DNA of 64,000 nucleotides. It comes from Distichodus sexfasciatus (Eukaryota; Chordata; Actinopteri; Characiformes; Distichodontidae). Where the stretch lies: NCBI GenBank assembly GCA_032718565.1, contig JAVGVS010000243.1:458384-522383 (forward strand). Reading direction: 5' to 3'. Position numbers and translations under genes: made by a program. The notes below the pieces were generated by a model. The model had not been told where the DNA came from. It ran no database searches and worked only from the letters and a program-made list of their open reading frames with translations. Shown here piece by piece: positions 39,701 through 53,289 of this stretch (position 1 is the stretch's first letter; each line of letters begins with the position of its first letter).

Positions 39701-42700
39701 ATGAAAATATGTGCTTTTTGTAGGTATGTCTGGTTTAGTATTATTTACATCTAGTCACTGTGGGGTTCAAGGGAAGAAACTTACAAAGATAGAAGGACGT
39801 GACTGTGTGTGTAGGTGTGTGTGTGTACTCACCACGGGCAATGCGCAGGACCCTCATTATTCGGATGATGGTGGGGTTGATGGGTAATGCTGCACTGATT
39901 TCAATCTCCTCCAGTATGATGCCCATCACTGATAACAGAACGATGGCCAGATCCAGCTGATTCCATCTACACACACCCGCCCACAAGAAGCATTTAATTA
40001 AACCCACAAATCAAAATTTCCCCTATTTTGGCTATGTTTGTCTTAAATCTTTGTGGAATGAACTAAAGCAATATGTAATTGTTATTGTTAATGCAACTAT
40101 TAATTTAAAATATATAAATATGAATAACTTTAACAACCACCCCGTTTCCGATCTCCGGAGTACTAGCCTGGGTTTGCTTTTCACCTTTCACTCGTACTGG
40201 GTTGAGATTTCGTGCTAATGCCTATCACCTGAGTCTAGTTTCCTTTCCCCGTTCAGTTTCCCATGACGTAATGGTTGCATAGCACCCTCACATGCTTGAT
40301 TCCTCACACCAGGTTTTGGATTATTTTATTTAGTTTTCGTCTGGACGTCTTTGTCTGTTCACCATCACTCTAACCCAAATGTTTTCTGTTCTCTTAGTTC
40401 TAGAGTGTTTGCCACCACAGCTAGCCGTGCTTGTGCCACTTCATTCCTGAGCTGCCACAGAGATGATGTTTTCAGAAGAATCCTGCTTGCCTGGTTGAAG
40501 TTTGGTTTCGGTTTCACTTAGCGTTTCGTTTGCAAGTACCAGAGACTGAGTGTTACGGCGTGAGCCCCGTTGCATGTCTTTCACTGTGGACATTAAAGAG
40601 TGTAAACTTGAACCTGAAGCCTGCATCTGTATCCGTGAACTGTCAGACCTGGCTAATTGGGCCACCAAAATTTGTCGCCCATGAAAAAAGTATAAGGAAT
40701 CAGACCTCTCCTGGGTCAAGGGAAACAACACACACTCACACACACACACACCTGTTCCCTTGCTCATCTGAGTGACCCAGTTTGGATGTGACGCCTGGCG
40801 AAGATCCAGTAAATTTGGAGTTGTAGACAGTGGCCAGTGCAGAACGTGACTGAGCTAGTGTGCCAAAATAAAGCATCTCATTCTCCACCCTTTAAACTTG
40901 TCGAAACGGGCTGGCTTCATCTTGCCAGTGCGGTCCAATATTGGACACGCCCGGCTCAATATTAGAAAGTGATATGGCGGAAAATCAGAGCGTAACGATG
41001 GCGACATTTTTTAAAAAACAAACAGCGAGAGGAAGAGAGCGAGACCATATTAGAAACCAGAGTCTGGATCTATTAATAGCAGAGGGCAGTAATTACATAC
41101 ACACACACACACACACACATCAGAAAGCAGGTTCTGCCAATAGCACAGCCACGAGAACAAACAGAACAACCAGAGAGTAGTGACTGGGGCAAGGTGTGCT
41201 GGTAATTAATCAATTAAGAGCGAATTAGAGAGAAAGAGACTTGGAGGACGACTAGAGAAAGAGACAGAAAAGCGGTCAATAACAGAGAAAAACAGGCCAA
41301 AAATAGGATGATAGAGACAGACATGAAGAAGAAAGAGAGAAAAACAGACAGAGAGAGGGATAGATACAAAGAGATGCAAAGAGAAAGAATAATGGGTAGA
41401 GACAAAGAGAAAGACAGACAGACGGAAAGAGTGAAAGACAGAGAGAAAAGGACAAAGACAAGCATGTGAGACAGATGGACAGAATGGGAGAAAGACAGAA
41501 TAAATGAGTCAGAGAGATAGAGATAGAGAAAGAGAGAGAGAGAGAGGGATGGAGAGATAGAAAAAGATTAAAGACATAACATACAGAGAGAGAGAATGAA
41601 TGTTAGAGACAGAGACGGAGATAGACCTGTGTGTGTGTGTGTGTGTGTGTGTGCAGAACCTGTCTTTGAAGAAGCGACGGAAGCCAAATGCGATGAGCTT
41701 CAGCACGGCCTCGAGCACAAAGGTGCTGGTGAAGAAATAATTACAGTACTTGAGTGCGATCTCCAGGGACTGTGAGGAAGGCAGGAGCAAAGGATGAAGA
41801 GATAGAGAGATAGAGAGATATATAGAAGGAGAGAAAAAGAGAAAGAGAGAGAGAGAAAGAAAGCACAATGTGAGCAAATTAAAGCATTCCACTGCAGTCA
41901 AGTAGCTGTAACCTCTGGATAATTTTGGAAACAGAATTTGCAGCAGAACTGGTGGAGATGTGAACAGTCTGCTCTACCACTCTTTCTTTCTCCTTCTTTC
42001 TCTCTCTCGTTCTCAAGTTTGTCCAGATTCACTCTCATTTCGCCGAAAGTCCAACAGTTCAAACGTTCAACACACCTCAGGGCACACTCACACTCACACA
42101 CTCACAGTCACATCTTACGGGGCCAATTTAGAGTCCCCAATTAAAATATTGCTTTTCACTTTTCTCACTTGACACTAGAAAAACTGATCATTTGTGCTCT
42201 ATGTGTAAGATTTGTGGTTAAGATAGGAACCGTGACTCCTGTGAGCTCGCTACCCAGAGAGGCTCTGGAAACTCTGTCTGAGCTGACTGAAGTTGGTTTC
42301 GCTTTTGCTCTGAAGACGTGGAGTGTGAGACGCGAGCAGGAGCGTGGGTCCTACCGTTTGTTCATGTTTGAGCGTGATACACAATCCTAAGCGTGGTGCT
42401 CCGTGTGTTTTGTTTGAGAGCAATGTCTCAGTGTGTTCCATTTAGGTTTGGGAACGAATATGGCAAACCATTTTTTAGTTGTCAATTTTTGGATTTAATG
42501 TGTAAAACGGATGCGCAAATGATACGCAGATTGTTCAAGTTCCGAAACCGACCTTAATCCTGCCGATTTTTGGAGAGTGAAGCTGGATAAGGTGGAGACA
42601 CAGAGAGAGAGAAAGAAAGAGAGAGAGAGTGGGAGGCTGTTCACGGCTGCTGGATTTTTTCAGGGGATGGAACTGGGATTCTCACGTGAGGTTGGCTGTA

Positions 42701-45700
42701 GTGCTCCAGCGACATGGTGACCACGTTGACGCAGATGATGAAGGTGATGAAGAGGTCCAGGTAGTGACTGGTGCACAGGGTGTGGATCACCAGCCGGATG
42801 TGGCTATAGCTGGCGTAGTAGGGCAACTTTTGGGCCTCTAAATGAGAAAAACATTGGATTTTGGTTCGATAACGACTCAAATAGTTGGATCGGGTATCGG
42901 TGGCATTGGGCCAATCTATAGAGCCGATCTATAAATGCACGCTTGTACGGGAAGTGTTACTGCGCTAAAGCTGGTTTATTGTTTGACATTCACGCTAATA
43001 CATATTAATGTTACAATGAGCAGAACAAGCAACGCAACACACTACAACCCCAAAAGCAAATCATGCGATTATACTGTTTAATTGCAAGCTCTCGCGTGCA
43101 ATCTCTGTGTTCCTGATGGTTTTAGTGTATTGTAAGATATCCAGATGTACAATATCGGTGTCATATCGGACATAAAAAGGTGGTATCGAGCCACGTTTAG
43201 TAATACATTTGATCATAGTTCCACACTGACCAGTCAAAAAGTTGGAATTGTACTCCTGCTTTTACAGTACTTGAAAACGACATATTATATTCACACACTT
43301 TTAGTTCAATAAATAAGAAAGATTCAAATACTCGTTCTGTTTGCTCTTTATCTTAAAATATCCAGGCTGTACCATTTTATTTCCTTTTGTCCTTACAAAC
43401 AATACAGTTGTGAGAAAAACAAGTGTAACATCACACGCCTGGCACGCAGCCACACCGCCACTCCAGCACCAGGACAAGCGTCGTTTCAGCACAAGGGACA
43501 GCGGTCGCTTGTCACCACCAGGGTCAGCTCCTGTTTACAAAAACCGCAGACCGCGTAGGACCGGAGCCCCACCCCTAACAATGCACGGCTGGAGAGACAT
43601 TACCGCTTCATCACGCCTCATCACAGAGAGAACAAAAGGAGACGCTGAAGTGCCACACGCGGCCGGTGAGTGACATGCAATACCCACGCCTGCACCCCGA
43701 CCTTTAACGATTTGTGTTTTTCCCCAATCTCTCCCCAATCTCTCTCATTCACCAGTGTCACCCACGTCACCTGCACCTGCGCCACCCCACGACGGACAAG
43801 GAACCCCAGCCTCACGACGACAGACTTTCCCTGGACTTTCTTTTCGATGGACTTCCCCCTCACTGCACAATTCAATAAAAAGGAGCCCCTCCGGCTTGTG
43901 TTAACCTTCCTCCGTTGTGTTTGCGCATTTATTCCACAGGAACCCGCCACACAAGATTAAAACTTCTTCAACCTAACATATGTAACTGTGTACAGTAGAG
44001 TTGGGGTTAAGATCCCCAAACCGAGACTGAGATTAGACCAACACCAGAGTGTGTCGAGACCGAGACAAGACCAAGACTGTGAAGGGCCGAGAGCGAGACG
44101 ACACCGAGACCAGGGCGGTCATGAGCGCTAATGCGTGTGTTTACATCGCGAATAATTTAATTAATGTGTTTTTACGCGATCAATTTACACAAATGATTTC
44201 ACACACAGTTAAATGAATATAATGTCCGGTAAGTTCCGAATACTGGGATTATAATGGAACAGGTATGGTATTTGTATGTTAAAGGGATTCTGAAAAATGA
44301 ATTAATAAACAACACAAGATGCCAGCGTGGTTTTAAAGAGTTAATAGTAATATTCTCAGAGTTGTGGTCTAGAAATAAAATCCTGTGTCCTCTTTGTCTG
44401 AGTCCATGACAAGACTGAGTAGAAATAGGGCCGATTTCGAGACAAGACTGAGACCGGTCTCGAGTAATACAACACTAGTCATTGACAGCAAGTACTGTAC
44501 ATTTACCGCCTTCAGGGTGAAAAGGTAACTGCGACGCTTTAAAGTTATTTAGATGATCTTTGACTTTTTGTTTCCTTACTCCTTCTTTTCTTCTCCATAC
44601 GCCGAAGTCTCTTCTCCTCCCTCCTCTTGGCCTCCTCCACCTCCTGGTGCTGCCTGCACTTGTGGAAGTTTTCCACCACCACACCCACGAACATGTTGAG
44701 CACAAAGAAGCTGACGATGAGGAGAAAGGAGATGAAGTACAGCAACATCCACGGGTTGTGATTGATGATGGGCTGACGGGGGGGGAAAAGAAGAAATCAG
44801 ACTCAGAATAATAGAGAAATCAAAAATCAGGATCAGAAGAGAGAGGGAATAATACCACAACACAAGCACGATAGACATTTGGTGAAGGTTCTGGTAGTTA
44901 CCGGCAAGAAAACAAGAGGCTGTTGGAAATCAGCTCATTGTAAAACATGAGCGTGTTTAAGAAGCCGCGTGATCCGTCGACAGCCCGCTTCATTAGCGAG
45001 GCGAGACTGCGGATGTGGAGGAGGAACATGCAACGCTTAGCTCTAATAAACGCACAATACGACTGGTACTGTGGGAACGTGCTGGTTTTCATGACTAAAG
45101 AAGATTTCTCGTGTCCATGTTGGTGACTGGATGAGTGTCTGACCTCTAGACTGGACTTTAACAAAAGGTGAACTTACAATCTGTGCATCACTAGTTTTGT
45201 AAATTAAACGAAACAATTAAAAGGAAAATTAAAAATAAGAAACAACCAAAAATGTAGCTATAATTTTCATCTCAATCCCAAAATTTGTGCCTTCACAATC
45301 GGCATGTCATTTGTTCATTTTATTCTTAACCTGTTAAGCCCTGAGACTGTTTTACAGATTTTTGCTCTAATAAAGATACCCAAAATGAATGTGTATATCT
45401 CAGCAAACACAATATCTATTCTTATGCTTTTGGTATCATTATAAAGGTAACACTTGTGAGATTACTGTGGAATCAGTATACATGTTACTGGGTCAGAATA
45501 AAGGAAGATGCAACACAGCAGAACATTAAAAAAAAAAAAAACATGCTCGCCAAAAAAACCCAAACATATTATCTGAGTAATCTGCGGAGTCTCAGCATTC
45601 ATATGATATACGGTATGCATGGTTACCTGTAGTAGTATAGATTCTACAGCCGTATTTCTTCCACGTAGACCTACGCAGTGTTTTTGTTTATTTATGTGTG

Positions 45701-48700
45701 GTGTTGGAATTGTGTTATGTTTAGGTGGAAATTGTTGTTTGAGATTTTTAGATGAGATTCCATCGGTGATGTAGATGTGCCGAATGCATATGTTTGTTTA
45801 CGTTTACCGTCTATTTAAAGCCTTCCCATTCTGCCCCCGGAACCGGGGGCGATCGGGCTCAAGCTGTTAAATTAAAAGCAAAAAAGAAACCCAATTTCTA
45901 ACTAATATTTGTTTCTAAAACCAAAATTAGGGTTAGGGTTAGACCAGTAAGGTGACAATGCCCTTGGTTTGGTAATGTGTGAAATGTGTCAGAAAAGTGT
46001 GTTTGTGTCAGATGTGGAAAAACCCTGAATTTAGTTTTACGACATTGTGGAGTTATGCAGTTTTTCATACGTTTCATACTAGTTCTAAGTAGGATGGGAC
46101 TAAAACGCAGCCTGCTTACATGCAGAGGTTATGTTTAGCATAGCCCTTCCCACCTGCATAGCATCATCCACCTGCAGGTTCGCTAAGATAGTCTGTCATA
46201 TAAGTTCAAAATGGTTCTAATATCTGATATCACCACGTGTAACTTTACCTATTTTGTGTTGTCATAAACTGTAAAATATTATACATGAATGTTGTAAAGA
46301 ACTCCAAATAATTAGCGATATATTCGCTCAAAATTGACGAGGTGATTAGGGACAACTGTTTCTTTGATGTGAGGAATTTAGAGGGACAGACAGATCTGTC
46401 AGTGTGTGTACCCTGCGGTGTGTTGGCACCTGCCCAACATTGGTCCCTGCCTCACCCCCGTAGTTCTGGGATAGTCTCAGGCCAAGTGACCCCGTTAGGG
46501 CTTTGAGCAATGAGGTTTAGAGGCATTCTGGAAGTAAACCATGCTCTGCTCTCTGCTAGATGTGTGTTAATGAGAGGGGTGTGTGTATATGTGTGTAATG
46601 AGTTGTGTAATGTACCTGCTGATCCACTGCCACTGCGTCCAAGCCGTGATACATGATGTTAACCCATCCGTCTTTAGAGGCCAAAACGAACAAGGACATC
46701 AGAGCCTGTGTGTCAGGAAACACACACACACACACACACACGTTATGGCTTTCCCAATGGATATCATTAACTTCCATTAAATTAAAAAATATCTGTAATC
46801 TAATCCAACCCCTTAATCTAATCATTGAATTGGGGCAAATACTAAACAGCCCCTGTTAGTTCAATGCTAACCCTAAACCTAACCTTAATCTAATCCTTAC
46901 TACAATCTGATCCTCATCCCAAACCTAACAGCTGTGCAATCCAAACCCAAAAACTCATTATCAACTCATCCTAAACCACGTTATAATCTAATCCTAACTG
47001 TAATCCCAACCTTAAACCACACCATAATCAAATCCTAACTATAACTTAATCCTAACCTTAGACCACAGCATAATCTAACCCTGACTATAATCTTAACCTT
47101 AAATTCCATCATAATTTAATTTTAGCTATAATCTAATCCTGATTTTTAAACTATAATATAATCCTAATGTAACACCACACCGTAATCTAATCCTAATCAT
47201 TTACCAGCACTAGAGCCACAACAGCACCTGTACAGTGTTCTCAAGTTACACTTCCGTGTCACACTGTGATGGAGTCAGACCCTACAGCTCAAATCTTAAT
47301 GGAACAAGAACTGATGTCACCCACACAGAAGCACAAAAACATAACATCTAATCCTGATCCTGAGGCTGCTGATGTCACATGACAGATCTGAGATGACCTA
47401 CCTGACCCAGATTGTCAAAGTTGTATTTGTGATGGACCCATTTGTAATTAGCCAGCAGGCAGTCCGACTTGTTGGTGATGTTCTTGACGTCCAGACCCAA
47501 GCAGTAGAAGAACTTCCCTTTGAAAAGCTGTCATAGCAAACACACACACACACACACACACATCATATCTCACTGCTTTTGTTCATTCCCATCAGCATCA
47601 CTGCAGTTTAACAACGGCAAAAAAGACAGCTGAAAACTGAGACACAATAACGGTATCTCAAATCGAGCCAATACTGATATTTTGAACCTAAATACATCTG
47701 CTGTAGAAGTAAAAACTGGTTTAACAATTTGAGCATATGTAATTCTGCAAAGTTTTCATTGCTTTCAGGAATATCCAAGCAGTCATTGTTATCAGGTTGA
47801 ACAAGTAAACAACCAAATAAATAGATAAATAAAAGGTATCGGTGGCACTGTTCACCTTCCTCATCACTAGAGACTCTCATAACCAACATGAGCAATAGAG
47901 TTATCAGCTTATAATCGGTCAACACATTTAAGAACGCAGAGTTTAATGCAGTCCTTGCGAAGTATTGCTATCTAGTGCATATAGAGCTGTCTCAAAATAT
48001 TGTATTGACCAGTTGTGTTTGAATTTGCCCGTATTCTTCAACCTAAATTTTTACCTGTTCTTTAATACTTCCCTAGCCAGTGTTTGTGAAATTTGGACTG
48101 TTTATGGAATACGAGTTTAGATCGTCTTTGTGGAATCAGTTCGAATATCGACCTCAGTTCTGTTCAAATACTGAGGGTACCTGCCTTGTTAAGTTCACTT
48201 AAAACGAACCCAAGTTCAATTCCTCCCTTGGTTCAGACCTTTTGGGCAGATGTGAGTACAAGCACCCGAACTCAGGGTGTGGACCAGACAAGTGTACCGA
48301 GACCCAGCTGAAGAGGTGATTAACATGAACTATCAGACTTTCCTCGTGTGAGTACACTTTGAGATTCATTAAAAACTGCTCCGCAACTGACTAAAGTTTT
48401 ATAAATTATTAAAATGAGAGGTCGTTAAAGTTACACATATTTTTATTCATTCATTTATTTGTGATTTCGGTTTTAAAAATGGCAACTACAAAGATGCAAA
48501 ATATCAGCAATGATAATTGGTCAACCTCTACTCACATCACACTGCATTCCTTGCGATCACTTTTCTAGGAGGGTACGACTGATATCTAAGTCTACAAATT
48601 TCCAAATTTGCTTTTCGTGACCCTAGTTGACTCCTTCCTGATCTGCGCTGCACAGCATGAACCGGCTTATGTACGAAAGCACTCAATTTGAGATCCAGCT

Positions 48701-51303
48701 AGAGACTGGTAAAGAAGTAAATAAAGAGGGGAAAGTTTAAAAAAAAAAAACAGCAAAAAGAAATGGTAAATAGAGTGGAACTGATTTTGGGGCTGGGGGA
48801 ACATGGAGTCATTAAAAAAAGGAGGGAGGAAAGAGCCTGGAGGTTCTCTGTGCCACACCTGGACTCCAAGGATGCCAAAGATGATGAAGAAGGCGCAGCA
48901 GATGAGGACGATGTTCCCGATGGGCTTCAGAGACGTGATCAGAGTCTCTACCACCAGCTTGAGGCCGGGAGCTCGGCTGATAACCCTGAAGATGGAGAGA
49001 TGAGAAGGAGTAAAGAAGGAGGGAGTGGGGGAGGATGAGAGCAGAACAAAGCAGGGTTAGCGGCAGCCCGGCCCACGTCAGGCTGAATTAGTGCATCTCC
49101 TTCTCCTGCCTTCGGGGATGTGTTTGCTGGAATTGCAAATCCTCAGAACACGGATCTGTTTGTGCACAGCAACACTGGATGAAATGTCTGACTTCATGTA
49201 AACTGTTGAAGCGAGGATTTCATATATTTTTGTCCAGCATCAATCAAGCAGATCGGAATGTTCAGAAAACAACTGATGCTGCCTAATTAGATCTGACAGA
49301 CAATTATCAGGTGAAGTTCATGTTCACTTGCTTCCCAATAGCAAATTTGGAGCGAGACTAGAATGGAAAGTCTTCAGTGCTTGATTTGAAGGCAACTGGA
49401 CTTCTTTTTAAGTTCTTGTAGACTTTTCCGCTCTCATCAGGGTCTTCTTTAGTTCTAAAAGCTGATGAGAATCCCAGATGTTTAACCACTAGCGAGCTTG
49501 TTATCTTGGAACCAAATTGTGATCATCTGTACACTCAGGAGTGTCCCTTGTCCTTTAAGTGCAGATGTAAAAGAGAAGGGACCCTCTTTGAAGATACCCC
49601 AGTGATCTCATACCAGTAAAGGTACCGCTGATGTACCCAGGTGGTGTGTTCATAATGACAAAAACATTACATGTTCACCTTCATTGTAGAACAAAGTCTT
49701 ACAACAACAACCATCAGTCACTTACAAGGCAGTATTAAGATCCCTTCCCAAGATTCACATGTTGACTTCTGTAGCCCTTGATAACAAGGTGGTTTTCAGG
49801 ACCACCTTCAAGGTAACTTGGGTGTTAAATACCTGGGACTTAACAACAGCTTGTGGAATATGAGCAAGGTGTTGTGTTCTCAATGACAAAATACCACAAA
49901 CTTTCACTATCATTATTGAACAGAAGCGTTGGCTTATGACTCTAAACAGAAGTCGACATCAGTCTCAAGATCCCTTCCCATGATCACTTCCCAGCAGGGT
50001 GAGTACTCTCGGGACCACCTCTAAGGCAACAACCTCACTAAAAGTCAAAATCCTGGAACTTCAGTTTTAAATGAAAATAGAAACCTCTTGAAGGACCTAA
50101 AAGAATGTGCTGTTGCCTTTGACTCAAGCACCCACGACTACATATGGAAAAAAAAACTCCAGCCGTTGCTCCTCCCTACCTGAGGGGGCGCAATGTGCGC
50201 AGTAGCCTGAGGACCCTGAGCACCCCCAGGATCTTAGCCCCGCCCGCCATCGACACCACAATGTCAATTAGCGAGACAAAGACCAGGAAGCCATCCAGAA
50301 TGTTCCAACTGCTGCGCAGGTAGGCCTGCTCTCCCAGGTACAACCCCATGGACACCACCTTAAGGTAAGGAGGGAATAAAACAAATGAAAAAAGAGATAA
50401 AAGATGGATAACTTGACCCCAATGTCAGGGCCTAGCCACAGCATTCCTAGCTGGTTTGCTAGGTGTTATTTTTAGCTAATTTCTCAAAGGCTAGCAAGTG
50501 AGTGTACTTTACTAGCATGCTAAATTACATTAAGTAATAAGTAACTAGTGTAGCAGCTAACAAGTAGTTAGTGAGTAGCTAACTTTCTAGCTATTAGCTA
50601 GAAATACAGCTCCTCACTAACTTCTTGTTTAGTATTGTAGAATAGTAAATACTAACTTAAAAGTTAGCTAGTGGCTAAAAAGTTAGACACTAACTTACTA
50701 CTCGCTAACATTTAGTCTGTTTTGTAGAACACTAAATCCTAACTAGAAAGTTAGTTAGTAACGAGAAAGTTAGCTAATCTTGAGTTAGCATGTTAACATA
50801 CAAAACAGAGAGCATAGCACGGCCAATTTGGACAAATGTTTGCGGAGCTAAATGTTACCTTAACCAAATATGGTTAGTTTGCATGCTTGGCAAGAATTTG
50901 AATGTGTCTCGAGGCTACAAACTAGGCTATATGCCGCTGTACAATCTAGCACAGTAAAGCAAACTCAATTTTATACTTGGAATGAAATTGATAAATCTTG
51001 AAAGATGTGTTTTAAGTCCTTAGTTAGAGCTGGACCTGTCATACCACACACACATACACACACACACATGCTGCTTAATAAATGATTGTGTTAGATAACG
51101 GGTGGCCCTGCATGTGCCAGTGGCTCAGAGCGGAACAGACGGACCCCGGGCCGAGAGCTGGAGAGCAAATCGGCTCTAATTAGCATCAGCGCTTAATTGC
51201 TGGCCATGAGAGTGATGGAGAAAATCGAGAACTCATAAACCCCATCATCACCCTGCCCACAGTGGGGAACAAAGAGGGCAGAAAAAAAAGATGAGAAGAG
51301 GAG

Positions 51304-51342
<39 letters not shown>

Positions 51343-53202
51343 AAAAGAAAGAAAGAAAGAAAGAAAAAAAGTGGGAAAAAGATAAGGGAATTATAAGAGA
51401 ACAAGAAAGGAAAGAAATAACTAAAGAAAAAATAACAAAAGAAATAGAGAGAAGAAGAGAGAAGGCAATCAAATAGAGAATAGAGCAATGGCAAACAAGT
51501 ATGGGAGAGGGTGGCAAGTAACGTGGAAAAAGAAAGAGAGGCTGAAAAATGAGAGAAAGAAAGAATGAGGACAAATGGCACAAGCAATGGAAGGGGCAAA
51601 AAAGACAAAGAAAGAAAGAAGGGATAAAGTGGGTGAAAGGGATGGAAAGGCTTAGATTAAGTCTCAGACTAAAACACACTATCAGTGAAGATTCAGCATT
51701 GAAACTCAACTCTAATCACAGCATAGGCTTTATCATAGTGTGGGAAACGGGCCCATGGAGTTCTTCCATCATATAGGGATGATGCATCCTCCCCATATCA
51801 TGTTCTGGAGAAAATGTGGAAATTTCATTCTTTTTGTAATGAATTTCACACAGCGATCATTTCAGCAGCATTTGATGGTTTTGGGTTATGTCTGAAAACA
51901 GTATTGTGCAGGACAGGTTTTTCAGGTTGAGATTATTCCTTTACGACGGTGTTAACTTCAGAAGTGCAACCCTATTGAGGAAAAACCTCAGAGCGTTTAC
52001 CTTCAGTGTCATCTCCCCAACAAAGATGGCAGTAAAGATGTAGTTGGAAATGGTGAGGAAGACGCGCTCCTGGAAAGAGAGCGAGAGAGAGAGAAAGAGA
52101 GAGACAGTGTGTTACATAAAGACAGATAACTGCTGGATGGCTTGAGGGTGTGTGTAAAATGCAAAGCTCTATCACTTCAGCATAATGTTTTTTTTTCATA
52201 TTTACTTTTCGTTTTACAGCAAAAGAAAGAAAACAAAGAAAGAAAAGAGGAAGATGTAGAGAAAAATTCTTTGTTAGTTAATAGCTTTGTGTGTGCGTGT
52301 TTGTCTCACCAGGCTGCCCTGCAGGATTTTTGGGCGCTCCAAAGCCACAGTGATGCAGTTGGAGAAGATAAAGGCCAAAACCACATAGTCAAACAGCTTA
52401 TGGGCGATGATGGACTGACACATCAACCTGAACCTGAGAGAGAGAGAGAACACATCCGTGCACCTGTTTAGGTGAAGTTGACCTCCATGAAGGTCAAGTC
52501 ACATTAATCACACCAAAGGTCACACACACACACACACACACACACACAGTCTTGTATTACTATCTTTGTGAGGTCTTTCCATAGACTCCCATAATGACTA
52601 GATGCATATAATTTTACACCTACACCTAATCCTAACCCTAACCTTAACCTCAGTAACCAAAAGCACATCTTTTACTTCTTTTAGTTTCTCAAATAAAACA
52701 AGCACATTTTCTATAAAGTCATTTCTCCTCATGGGGACCTCTCAAATGTCCCCACAAAGCCCAAAAAAACAGATAAAAGTGATTTTAGGGAACAAAAAGG
52801 TCCCCACAATGCGATTAATACATGACGCCTACACACACCTACACACACACCCAGCAGGAATGAGTGGCCACTATCTCGCTGTCTCAGATCAATACTCTAA
52901 TCAAACCTCTCTCTAAAGAACTGGAAACCCATCACTACTATCGACCTGCTTTGTGTATGTGTGTGTGTGTGTGTGTGTGTGGACCTGAGAGGAAAGTGTA
53001 CAGTGTGTTACAGTATCCTGGAGGTCTTAAGCCAGTCTGTACACACTCTATTGGCTGGTTATAAATAGTCTCCCTAAGTAGACCAGCAACCCAAAAACAC
53101 ACACAACATTTAACCACAAACACACACACCCCACACGCGCACACACTCACACACACACACAAACCTCAATGTACCCACCACAATACAATGTTAAATTGAT
53201 TC

Positions 53203-53289
<87 letters not shown>

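Noticed and set aside
40140..40690. Possible third LTR (ATTAAA near 40594 and a U5-like end)
   Set aside because: No defined TG...CA ends and no flanking duplication; left unassigned in intron 15.
45926..45937. TTAGGGTTAGGG as an interstitial telomere
   Set aside because: Only two units; too short to claim.
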